Shown here one piece after another: positions 1-6,845 of a DNA stretch of 12,529 nucleotides. The notes beneath the pieces were generated by a model. The model saw nothing but the letters and a program-made list of their open reading frames with translations, did not search any database and had not been told where the DNA came from. Origin of the DNA: Hyphomicrobiales bacterium (lineage in GTDB: Bacteria > Pseudomonadota > Alphaproteobacteria > Micropepsales > Micropepsaceae); NCBI GenBank assembly GCA_017849395.1, contig JAFIHO010000321.1, positions 1 through 12,529 of the forward strand, given 5' to 3'. Position numbers and translations under genes: made by a program. How positions within the stretch are numbered: the first letter of the stretch is position 1; each line of letters opens with the position of its first letter.

Positions 1-29
1 CGGCGAACCGCGCGAACCGAGCTCGAGAC

Positions 30-908
30 TCATTGCCATTCCGCCACGGGTGGCATGGAGGACAGGATACTCTCCACATTGCCGCCGGTTTTAAGACCGA
101 AAGTGGTGCCCCGGTCATAGAGAAGATTGAACTCCACATAGCGTCCGCGCCATTTCGCCTGCTCGGCGCGGTCAGCCTCCGTCCAGCTTTCATCCATGCG
201 GCGGCGCGCGATCCTCGGGTATATCTCGCGGAACGCTTCGCCGACGCTCTGGGTGAAGGCAAAATCCTTCTCCCAGTCGCCGCTATCGTGATGGTCATAG
301 AAGATGCCGCCCACGCCGCGCGGCTCGCCGCGATGGGGCAGCCAGAAATATTCGTCGGCCCATTTCTTGTATTTGGCATACCACTCCGGATCATGCTCGT
401 CGCACGACTTCTTCATGCGGGCATGGAAGTCCTGTGCATCGGGATGATCCTCCCGCCGCGCCGTATCCAGGGTGGGATTCAGATCCGCGCCGCCGCCGAA
501 CCAGCTCTGGGTGGTGACGATCAGGCGCGTGTTCATATGCACGGCGGGCACATGCGGATTCTTCATGTGCGCGATCAGGCTGATGCCGCTGGCCCAGAAG
601 CGCGGGTCTTTCCCCGCGCCCCGCACCTGCTGCGCGAACTCCGGGGTAAACAATCCGTACACGGTCGAAACATGCACCCCGACCTTCTCGAAGAAGCGGC
701 CGCGCATCATGCCCATCACGCCGCCGCCCTGATCCTCGTCGTCCGGCCCGCGCTTCCAGGATTTCAGCACGAAACGGCCCGGCTCGCCCGGATAGAGCGA
801 TGGCGGCGCTTCATCCTCCAGCGTCTCGAATGTCTGGACGATACGGTCGCGCAATGTTTCGAACCAGGCGCGCGCCCTGGTCTTGCGGCTTTCGAGATCG
901 GACATCAT
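30..908 (-). CDS. hemF: Oxygen-dependent coproporphyrinogen III oxidase
   Basis: This enzyme decarboxylates coproporphyrinogen III to protoporphyrinogen IX using O2, a late step of haem synthesis in the cytoplasm. The 292-residue length fits the family (about 300 in E. coli). Family blocks are visible in order: a GGGVMGMMRGRFFEKVGVHVS-type block at residues 61-81, NPHVPAVHMNTRL (117-129), WFGGGADLNP (136-145), a KKWADEYFWLPHRGEPRG-type block followed by GGIFYDH (181-206), and RGRYVEFNLLYDRGT with GLKTGGNVESILSSMPP near the C-terminus (255-287). The C-terminus is complete. Two adjacent Met codons are possible starts (908 or 905), and no strong Shine-Dalgarno is visible before either. It stands alone here, divergent from the dehydrogenase gene across a gap of about 170 bp. 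A long opposite-strand ORF over it is a high-GC shadow. The presence of HemF implies an aerobic lifestyle. Confidence 0.97.
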   Translation of the reverse strand: MMSDLESRKTRARAWFETLRDRIVQTFETLEDEAPPSLYPGEPGRFVLKSWKRGPDDEDQGGGVMGMMRGRFFEKVGVHVSTVYGLFTPEFAQQVRGAGKDPRFWASGISLIAHMKNPHVPAVHMNTRLIVTTQSWFGGGADLNPTLDTARREDHPDAQDFHARMKKSCDEHDPEWYAKYKKWADEYFWLPHRGEPRGVGGIFYDHHDSGDWEKDFAFTQSVGEAFREIYPRIARRRMDESWTEADRAEQAKWRGRYVEFNLLYDRGTTFGLKTGGNVESILSSMPPVAEWQ

Positions 909-1078
909 GCAGGACTGCCGGGCCTTGGGTACACGGCCTTACTTCCCGCAAACCGCCATCCGGTTCAAGGGCTGGCCGCAGCTTTGGCGCTGGGCCTGAT
1001 GCGGCACACTGGCGCTTTGGCCCCGGACCCGGCATCATCCCCGCCAAATTGATCCCAAACAATGATGGGGCGGCGAGG

Positions 1079-2290
1079 ATGCGCAAGGTAACAGGTTTGG
1101 CCGTGCTGTTGGGCGCGGGGTTGGCGGCTGCACAGGCCGCGGAACAGCCGGGACAGAAATTCCACCTCAAACCGTCCGATCTTCCCAAACCCTATGCCAC
1201 GCCCGCTGTCGGCAACAATAACGAGGTCATTCCCCGCCCGCCCGGCGCGATGCCCAGTGCGCCGAAAGGCTTCAAGGTTTCGATCTATGCCAGCGGCCTC
1301 ACCGTGGCGCGCTTCATGGCGGTCGCACCCAATGGCGATGTGTTCCTCAGCGAACGCACGGCGGGCAAGATCACATTGCTGCGCGACAGCAAAGGCGCGG
1401 GCGTGGCCGACCAGCGCTATACCTTCGCGGACGGATTGAAGAGCCCGTCCGGCATCGCGATCCATGACGGTTATGTCTATATCACCGACCAGATGGCGGT
1501 GTGGCGTACGCCTTACGTTGCGGGCGCGAACAAGGCGGGCAAGCTGGAGAAGGTGACCAAAGCGCCGGACCTGCGCCTGACCCAGATGCACAGCACGCGC
1601 AACATCGCCTTCGCGGCGGACGGCACGTTGTTCGTCGAAATGGGCAGCCGCGACAATCTCTCCGAATTCAAGCCCGGCGCGCAGGTGTTCCAGGTGAAGA
1701 ATGGCGAGCTGGTGGAATATGCCAGCGGCATCCGCAATCCGGTGGGCTTCGCCTTCTATCCCGGCAGCAACGACCTGTTCGTCGCGGTCAACGAGCGTGA
1801 CGGCCTGGGCGACAATCTTCCGCCCGATTACTTCACCTATGTGAAGCCGGGCGGCTTTTACGGCTATCCCTACAGCTATGCGGGCAAGAATCCCGATCCC
1901 GAACTGGGCAGCAAACGGCCCGACCTGGTGGCAAAGACGATCGTCCCCGACGTGTTGTTCCCTGGCCATTCCGCGCCGGTCTCCATCCTGTTCTACACCG
2001 GCACGAATTTTCCCGCCGAGTACAAGGGCGATGCATTCGTCTCGCTGCACGGCTCCTGGAACACCAGCGAGCCGCATGGCTACAAGGTGGTGCGCATCCG
2101 CATGAAGAACGGCAAGGTCGCCGATGGCGGCTATGAGAATTTTCTCACCGGCTTCTGGGACGGCGTCAGCAAGAACCCGCCCAAGGCCTGGGGCCGCCCG
2201 GTCGGTCTGGCCCAGGCAAAGGATGGCAGCCTGCTTCTGGCCGACGATCAGGGCAATGTGATCTGGCGCGTGACCTATACCGGGAAATGA
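1079..2290 (+). CDS. Exported PQQ-type glucose/sorbosone dehydrogenase-like beta-propeller protein
   Basis: This resembles the sorbosone dehydrogenase/soluble glucose dehydrogenase family, six-bladed propellers that oxidise aldoses or related sugars with PQQ, usually in the periplasm. The 403-residue product begins with a signal peptide (about residues 1-21, hydrophobic core then AQAAE). Family segments follow: FMAVAPNGDVFLSERTAGKI (79-98), FADGLKSPSGIAI (116-128), MHSTRNIAF (170-178, the conserved His-x-x-Arg region), SGIRNPVGFAFYP (216-228), GHSAPVSILFYTG (296-308), FPAEYKGDAFVSLHGSWN (311-328) and GRPVGLAQAKDGSLLLADD (372-390). There is no CxxCH haem motif, so electrons must pass to a separate acceptor. 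An upstream in-frame extension to 800 exists, but ATG 1079 follows a GGCGAGG-like site and gives the signal peptide directly. Its stop overlaps the start of the next gene (ATGA), so the two are translationally coupled. PQQ use and substrate are inferred from family, not shown. Confidence 0.88.
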   Translation: MRKVTGLAVLLGAGLAAAQAAEQPGQKFHLKPSDLPKPYATPAVGNNNEVIPRPPGAMPSAPKGFKVSIYASGLTVARFMAVAPNGDVFLSERTAGKITLLRDSKGAGVADQRYTFADGLKSPSGIAIHDGYVYITDQMAVWRTPYVAGANKAGKLEKVTKAPDLRLTQMHSTRNIAFAADGTLFVEMGSRDNLSEFKPGAQVFQVKNGELVEYASGIRNPVGFAFYPGSNDLFVAVNERDGLGDNLPPDYFTYVKPGGFYGYPYSYAGKNPDPELGSKRPDLVAKTIVPDVLFPGHSAPVSILFYTGTNFPAEYKGDAFVSLHGSWNTSEPHGYKVVRIRMKNGKVADGGYENFLTGFWDGVSKNPPKAWGRPVGLAQAKDGSLLLADDQGNVIWRVTYTGK

Positions 2291-3201
2291 ACACCATGCT
2301 CTCCCGCCGCGCCACGCTGGGCGGTCTGTCCGCCGCGCTCGCTTCGCCTGCCTTCGCCGCGTCCTCCGCGATGCCCGCCGGCGCCTGCGACACGCATGTG
2401 CACATCTATGACGCGCGCTTCCCCTACAAGCCGGACGCGGCGCTGAAGCCCAAGCCGGGCGATGTGCCCGATTATCTGCGCGACGTGCAAAGGCCGCTGC
2501 ACTTAAGCCGCGCGGTGATCCTCACGCCCTCGACCTACGGCACCGACAATCGCTGCACCCTGGATGCGGTGAAACGGTTGGGCGATGCCGCGCGCGGGGT
2601 CGGCGTGGTCGCGGCGGATGTAAGCGACGCCGAACTGAAATTCCTGAACGCGGGCGGCATACGCGGCGTGCGCCTGGGCTTTGGACCTGAGCAACTGACA
2701 GCCATCTCCAGACGCCTCGAGCCCCTGGGCTGGCACATGCAGTTCTTCCGCCCGGCTGCCGAGATCGCGGCGCTGGAACAGACCCTGCTCGCGCTGCCCA
2801 CGCCCATCGTGCTGGACCATCTGGGCCATGTCGAAATGCCGGGCGGCATGAACTCGCCTGGCTACAAGACCATCCGCAAGCTGCTGGATACGGGCCGCTG
2901 CTGGATCAAGGTCTCGGGCGCCTATATCGACTCCAAATCCGGCCCGCCCGATTACGCGGACACAAGCGCGCTGGCCAAATCCTATATCGCTGCCGCGCCG
3001 GAACGCTGCCTGTGGGCCAGCAACTGGCCCTATCCCGATGTGACAGCGGGACAGAACCCGCAACCGCGCCCCGCCACCGGGCCCTTCCTCGATCTCTTCG
3101 CGCGCTGGGTGCCGGACGAAAAACTGCGCCACCGCATTCTGGTGGAGAATCCGGAAACGCTTTATGGATTCGATCCGAAAAAACGGCCCAAACCTGCGTG
3201 A
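2287..3201 (+). CDS. Tat-exported amidohydrolase, COG3618/LigI-like lactonase (copy 1, Asp-to-Asn)
   Basis: This is a 304-residue TIM-barrel hydrolase of the amidohydrolase superfamily, closest in motif content to COG3618 and LigI (2-pyrone-4,6-dicarboxylate lactonase). The N-terminus MNTMLSRRATLGGL with a hydrophobic stretch to PAFAA is a twin-arginine signal (R7, R8), so the folded enzyme should act in the periplasm. The first-strand motif CDTHVH supplies H37 and H39; IVLDHLG supplies H178. The last-strand motif, usually SDWPHP, reads SNWPYP here: N246 replaces the acid that in LigI acts as catalytic base (Asp248), and Y249 replaces His. Other matches are STYGTDNRC (82-90), GWHMQF (148-153) and the C-terminal RWVPDEKLRHRILVENPE block (273-290). 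The start overlaps the dehydrogenase stop, so they form one operon. The enzyme may be altered or inactive, although Asn is found here in some COG3618 proteins (SNFP type). Substrate unknown. Confidence 0.9.
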   Translation: MNTMLSRRATLGGLSAALASPAFAASSAMPAGACDTHVHIYDARFPYKPDAALKPKPGDVPDYLRDVQRPLHLSRAVILTPSTYGTDNRCTLDAVKRLGDAARGVGVVAADVSDAELKFLNAGGIRGVRLGFGPEQLTAISRRLEPLGWHMQFFRPAAEIAALEQTLLALPTPIVLDHLGHVEMPGGMNSPGYKTIRKLLDTGRCWIKVSGAYIDSKSGPPDYADTSALAKSYIAAAPERCLWASNWPYPDVTAGQNPQPRPATGPFLDLFARWVPDEKLRHRILVENPETLYGFDPKKRPKPA

Positions 3202-3233
3202 GGTCCGCGATTGCCAACAGTGAAATCAATAAT

Positions 3234-3323
3234 GTCATGGCCCGGCTTGCCCGGGCCATCCAGGGCACCAAAAAGATTCTGGAAGCTCATGCCCGTCGCC
3301 CTGGATGATCCATGAGGCATGAC
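3234..3323. repeat. Palindromic intergenic repeat between the amidohydrolase genes
   Basis: This stretch between the two amidohydrolase genes is an imperfect inverted repeat. The left arm begins GTCATGG and ends CCATCCAGGG (3234-3264). The right arm, read as its complement, begins GTCATG and ends CATCCAGGG (3323 back to about 3299). The left arm carries its own hairpin: a 9-bp perfect stem, ATGGCCCGG (3237-3245) with CCGGGCCAT (3251-3259), loop CTTGC. The minus-strand reading resembles the GKPGHD-type dispersed intergenic repeats common in alphaproteobacteria, from memory and not from a search. It could slow transcription between the two genes or stabilise the upstream mRNA. No run of T follows the stem, so a classical terminator is not supported. 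Confidence 0.6.
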
Positions 3324-3370
3324 GCTTGTGAGAAATGGCTGGTAATCGAATCCAGTCCTGGGAGGAAAGA

Positions 3371-4309
3371 ATGACAAGCATGCATCGCCGCGACATGATC
3401 GGCGCAGGACTGGCGCTCGCGGCCTCGCCCGCGCTGGCGGCCGACACAAAGCTCGCCTTCAAGGTGCCGGACGGCGCCTGTGACTGTCATTATCACATCT
3501 ACGACCCGCGCTTTCCCTACAATCCGGCCGCGATGCTGAAGCCGCCTTTCGCCACGGTCAGCGATTATCGCGCGCTGCAAGCCCGCCTCGGCACGTCGCG
3601 CAGCGTGATGGTCCAGCCGTCAACCTATGGCATCGACAATCGCTGCCTGATGGATGTGCTGGCGCAGCTGGGGCCGGATGCGCGGGCCGTCTGCGTGGTC
3701 AATTCCGCCGTCACCGACGCGGAACTGAAATCGCTTCATGCGGCGGGCGTGCGCGGCGTGCGGGTGCAGTTCGGCCTCGGCAATCCCGTCAGCAAGGACG
3801 AGATCGCGCCGCTGGCCAAACGCATCGCGCCGATGGGCTGGCACATGCAGTTCAACATGCCGCCGGATCAGTTGCCGCCGCTGGAATCGCTGCTCCTGGG
3901 CCTGCCGGTCCCGGTGATCATCGATCATCTGGGCCGCGCCACCGACACGACCTCGGCGCATTACAAAACCGTCCGCAAGCTGCTGGACAGCGGCCATGGC
4001 TGGGTGAAGGTGTCCGGCGCCTATCTCTATGGCAAAAGCGGCCCGCCGGATTATGCCGACGCCAGCAGCGCCGCGCGCGGCTATATCGCCGCCGCGCCGG
4101 AGCGTTGCGTGTGGGGCAGCGACTGGCCGCATCCCGACGCGACCAAACCGGCAAATTTGAAGCCCGTGCCGATGCCGGACGATGTGAACCTGATCAACCT
4201 GTTCTCGCGCTGGGTGCCGGACGAAAAACTGCGCCACCGCATCCTGGTCGAGAATCCGGAAAAGATTTACGGCTTTGATCCGAAATCGCGCCCGAAGGCC
4301 AAGGCTTAA
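3371..4309 (+). CDS. Tat-exported amidohydrolase, COG3618/LigI-like lactonase (copy 2, intact catalytic Asp)
   Basis: This 312-residue paralogue of the preceding gene has the full set of active-site residues expected for the LigI/COG3618 group: CDCHYH (H40, H42), IIDHLG (H186) and GSDWPHP (D251). The N-terminus MTSMHRRDMIGAGLALAASPALAA is a twin-arginine signal (R6, R7) with an AxA-type cleavage site near residue 23, so the enzyme should be periplasmic. I chose ATG 3371 because GGAGGAAAGA sits immediately upstream; an in-frame ATG at 3335 lacks such a site and would bury the signal. STYGIDNRC (84-92), GWHMQF (157-162), KSGPPDYAD (222-230) and RWVPDEKLRHRILVENPE (280-297) align with copy 1. 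Copy 2 probably hydrolyses a lactone or related ester. The good ribosome site and a gap of about 170 bp suggest it can be expressed independently of copy 1. The exact substrate cannot be read from sequence. Confidence 0.92.
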   Translation: MTSMHRRDMIGAGLALAASPALAADTKLAFKVPDGACDCHYHIYDPRFPYNPAAMLKPPFATVSDYRALQARLGTSRSVMVQPSTYGIDNRCLMDVLAQLGPDARAVCVVNSAVTDAELKSLHAAGVRGVRVQFGLGNPVSKDEIAPLAKRIAPMGWHMQFNMPPDQLPPLESLLLGLPVPVIIDHLGRATDTTSAHYKTVRKLLDSGHGWVKVSGAYLYGKSGPPDYADASSAARGYIAAAPERCVWGSDWPHPDATKPANLKPVPMPDDVNLINLFSRWVPDEKLRHRILVENPEKIYGFDPKSRPKAKA

Positions 4310-4319
4310 GTTTCACCCG

Positions 4320-4433
4320 CCCCTTGAGGGGGCCGATAGCGACAGCGTATCGGACGCGGCGCGTAGCGCCGCCGTGGGGTCGAAATTTGCGCAGCAAATT
4401 TCGGGGCGGGGTCGAACGCGCGCAGCGCGTTCG
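4320..4433. repeat. Cluster of consecutive hairpins in a convergent intergenic region
   Basis: The gap between two convergent genes is almost entirely hairpins. In order: CCCC/GGGG (4320-4323 with 4328-4331); CCGATA/TATCGG (4333-4338 with 4348-4353); GCGGCGC/GCGCCGC with loop GTA (4356-4362 with 4366-4372); CGAAATTTGC/GCAAATTTCG with loop GCA (4381-4390 with 4394-4403); and CGAACGCGC/GCGCGTTCG with loop GCA (4413-4421 with 4425-4433). The last two share a GGGGT prefix, a CGAA...TTCG frame and the same GCA loop, so they look like diverged copies of one unit. There is no T tract on either side. It may stop transcription from both sides or be a dispersed repeat element; the sequence alone does not decide. 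Confidence 0.7.
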
Positions 4434-4435
4434 CG

Positions 4436-5620
4436 CTACTCCGCCGCCTTCCGCTTCGCCAGGAAATCGCCCATCCGTCCCAGCGCCTTGACGATATTCT
4501 CCGTCGAGTTCGCATAGGACAGGCGCAGATAGCCTTCGCCCAGCACGCCGAAATCCGGCCCGCCGATCAGCGCCACGCCGGTCTCGTCCAGCAGTGCGTT
4601 GGCCAGCGGCTTGGCCTTCCAGCCGGTTTTCTTGATGTTGGGGAACGCATAGAAGGCGCCCTTGGGCATGATGCAGGACACGCCCTCCAGCTTGTTCAGG
4701 CCCTCGACCACCACTTTGCGGCGCTTGTCGAACTCCGCCACCATGGCGCGCACCGCATCCTGCGGCCCGGTCAGCGCCGCCAGACCGGCGAACTGCGTCG
4801 GCGCGTTGACGCAGGAATGCAGATTGACCGCCAGCTTGCGCGCATAGTCGTACAGCTTGCCGGGGAACACCGCATAGCCAAGCCGCCAGCCCGTCATCGC
4901 ATAGGTCTTGGACCAGCCATTCAGCAGGATCAGCCGGTCGCGGATCGACGGATAGGACAGAAGGCAGACATGCTTCTCCCCGTCATAGGTCATCTGGTCG
5001 TAGATCTCGTCCGACATCACCGCCACGTTCGGCCACTTCTCAAGCCCGGCGACGAACTTGTCGACTTCGGCCTTCGGGGTCACCCCGCCGGTCGGATTGG
5101 CGGGCGAGTTGATGATGATGAGCCGCGTCTTGTCGGTGATGAGGCCCAGTGTCTCCTCGGCGGAGAAGGCAAAACCATTCTCCTCGCGGATCGGGATCGG
5201 CACCGGCTTGGCCCCGGTGAACTCGATCATGGAGCGATAAATGGGAAAGCCCGGATCGGGATACAGGATCTCCGCGCCCGGCTCGCCGAACATCAGGATC
5301 GACATGAACATGGTCGGCTTGCCGCCGGGCATGATCATCACCTCGTCGGGCGACACGCTCACGCCATAACGCTTGTGCAAATCCGCGGCCACCGCCTCGC
5401 GCAGGGGCAGGATGCCGGTCGCCGGGGTATAGCCGTGATGGCCGTCCTTCAGCGCCTTGATGGCGGCCTCGACGATATGTTCCGGCGTGCGGAAATCGGG
5501 CTGGCCGATGCCCAGATTGATGATGTCGCGGCCTTGCGCGGCCAGCGCGGTGGCGCGCGCCAGAACGGCAAACGCATTTTCCTCGCCGATACGGTCGAAG
5601 GCCGCGATGGTATTCAGCAT
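4436..5620 (-). CDS. Class I/II PLP-dependent aminotransferase (aspartate/alanine aminotransferase-like)
   Basis: This is a cytoplasmic fold-type I aminotransferase of 394 residues, the normal length. Visible signatures: NLGIGQPDF (35-43), GYTPATGILPLREAVA (63-78), PGGKPTMF (98-105), YPDPGFPIY (120-128), NSPANPTGG (171-179, with the Asn that contacts PLP), DEIYD (204-208), SKTYAMTGWRLG (237-248, K238 being the Schiff-base lysine), and YLRLSYA with R366, the usual alpha-carboxylate arginine. The start at 5620 is preceded on its strand by AGAGGAAAAGTC, a good ribosome site. It is a single gene, convergent with the second amidohydrolase and divergent from the beta-helix gene. Amino-acid preference cannot be assigned from motifs: annotation as aspartate aminotransferase would be a default, and alanine or other transaminase activity is equally possible. 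Confidence 0.93.
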   Translation of the reverse strand: MLNTIAAFDRIGEENAFAVLARATALAAQGRDIINLGIGQPDFRTPEHIVEAAIKALKDGHHGYTPATGILPLREAVAADLHKRYGVSVSPDEVMIMPGGKPTMFMSILMFGEPGAEILYPDPGFPIYRSMIEFTGAKPVPIPIREENGFAFSAEETLGLITDKTRLIIINSPANPTGGVTPKAEVDKFVAGLEKWPNVAVMSDEIYDQMTYDGEKHVCLLSYPSIRDRLILLNGWSKTYAMTGWRLGYAVFPGKLYDYARKLAVNLHSCVNAPTQFAGLAALTGPQDAVRAMVAEFDKRRKVVVEGLNKLEGVSCIMPKGAFYAFPNIKKTGWKAKPLANALLDETGVALIGGPDFGVLGEGYLRLSYANSTENIVKALGRMGDFLAKRKAAE

Positions 5621-5739
5621 GACTTTTCCTCTGACGCCGCTATTGTTCGGGGCGAACCGTATAATGCGAACCGGCAGAGGAGGCCAGCGCCGCCCGATCC
5701 CGGCCGCCTGCCGGTGTGGCCGTGAGTGAGTGTCATTCT

Positions 5740-6666
5740 GTGCAAAAGCTGCTTTTCCCCGCTCTGGCCCTGGCCTTTCTGGCGGTTCCGGCCCGTGCGG
5801 AAATCCTGACAGCCGGTCCCGGCCAGGCCTTCGATTCTCCCAGCATCGCCGTCCGGCTGGCGCGGCCGGGCGATACGATCCGGATCGCGCCGGGCCGCTA
5901 CACCACCTGCCTCTGGCCCACCACCAACGGCCTGACCATCGAAGGCATGGGGCCGGGCGTGATCTTCGATGGCGGCATCTGCAGCGGCAAGGCGATCATC
6001 GTCGCCGCCGGGAGCGACCTCACCATCCGGGGCCTGACCCTCGCCAACGCCCATAACGAAGTCCACAACGGCGCGGGCATAAGGGCAGAGGGCACGAACC
6101 TGACGATCGAGGATGTGCAGTTCCTAGACAATGACGAAGGCATCCTGGCTGCGCCCCGTCCCGAAGGCGCGATCATCGTCCGGCGCGGTGTTTTCCGCGG
6201 CAACGGCAACTGCATCGCCGCCTGCGCGCACGGAATCTATGTCGGCGCGCTGGCGCTGCTGCGCGTCGAGAATTCGGAATTCAATGGCCAGCGTGACGGC
6301 CATCACATCAAGTCGCGCGCCGCGCGCACCGAAGTGGTGGACAACCGCATCACCGACGGCGCGCGGGGCACCTCCAGCTATCTGGTGGACGTGCCGTCCG
6401 GCGGCGCGATCCTGATCAGCGGCAACCGTCTCGAAAAGGGACCGCGCAGCGAAAATCGCGGCGTCGCCATCGCCATCGGCGCGGAACAGGACAATCACCG
6501 CAATCCCGAAGGCGCGATCGACATCCGCGACAATGATTTCGTCAACAATACCGGCGGTCCGACCGTGTTCGTGCGCAACTTCCTGTCGTCTTCCGCGCGG
6601 CTGCAGAACAACAAGCTGGGCGGCGGCGCGGTGACGCCGCTGCTGGGCTCCGGCGCAGTTGAGTGA
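5740..6666 (+). CDS. Secreted right-handed beta-helix repeat protein
   Basis: The product (308 residues from this start) has a signal peptide, MQKLLFPALALAFLAVPARA, then a parallel beta-helix like pectate lyases and related carbohydrate-active proteins. The helix shows as a run of short strand-turn repeats of about 20-25 residues: GLTIEGMG, DLTIRGLTL, NLTIEDVQFLDN, IIVRRGVFRGN, LLRVENSEFNG, RTEVVDNRITD, AILISGNRLEKG and AIDIRDNDFVNN, with typical Asn at turns. An N-terminal GxTIRIAPGRY-type strand caps the helix, as in many such proteins. I see no defined catalytic triad or lyase motif, so enzymatic activity on a polysaccharide is only possible. Starts: no ATG exists; GTG codons lie at 5716, 5722 and 5740. 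I prefer 5740 because it gives a textbook signal peptide, but the ribosome site is weak for all three. It diverges from the aminotransferase gene. Confidence 0.82.
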   Translation: MQKLLFPALALAFLAVPARAEILTAGPGQAFDSPSIAVRLARPGDTIRIAPGRYTTCLWPTTNGLTIEGMGPGVIFDGGICSGKAIIVAAGSDLTIRGLTLANAHNEVHNGAGIRAEGTNLTIEDVQFLDNDEGILAAPRPEGAIIVRRGVFRGNGNCIAACAHGIYVGALALLRVENSEFNGQRDGHHIKSRAARTEVVDNRITDGARGTSSYLVDVPSGGAILISGNRLEKGPRSENRGVAIAIGAEQDNHRNPEGAIDIRDNDFVNNTGGPTVFVRNFLSSSARLQNNKLGGGAVTPLLGSGAVE

Positions 6667-6845
6667 AATTTGAATCTTCGCGGGCCGCGCCCATGCCCGT
6701 TCGGTGCCAATTTGCACCATCCGCGTAAGACTTTCCGGCCGGCGTAAACCGATCATTTGCCCCTTTCGCGTTCCGCCTTTTGCGCCGCGCCCGCTTGCGC
6801 GCATCGTTCATGCCGCGCTGGCGGGCGCAAGGACCGGAGGCTTCA

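Noticed and set aside
1..29. Possible end of a further gene to the left of hemF
   Set aside because: Too little sequence to show any reading frame or family signature.
33..1052. Long plus-strand open frame (339 codons) opposite hemF
   Set aside because: Its translation is low-complexity Ala/Arg/His-rich sequence with no family pattern, and the minus strand encodes a textbook HemF. It is a shadow frame caused by high GC.
1033..1070. CATCAT...ATGATG symmetry upstream of the dehydrogenase start
   Set aside because: Only six base pairs with a long loop, and the flanking C and G runs are in the wrong order to extend the stem.
965..2077. Long minus-strand open frame (370 codons) opposite the dehydrogenase
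   Set aside because: The plus strand carries a clear exported beta-propeller protein; the opposite frame has no recognisable motif and typical shadow composition.
5660..5665. Perfect TATAAT between the aminotransferase and the beta-helix gene
   Set aside because: No acceptable -35 element lies 16-18 bases upstream (the hexamer at 17-base spacing is CCGCTA), so I do not call a promoter, although a transcript starting nearby is possible.
6701..6716. Short GGTGC/GCACC inverted repeat before the four-cysteine gene
   Set aside because: Only five base pairs with a six-base loop; expected by chance in such DNA and not supported as an operator.
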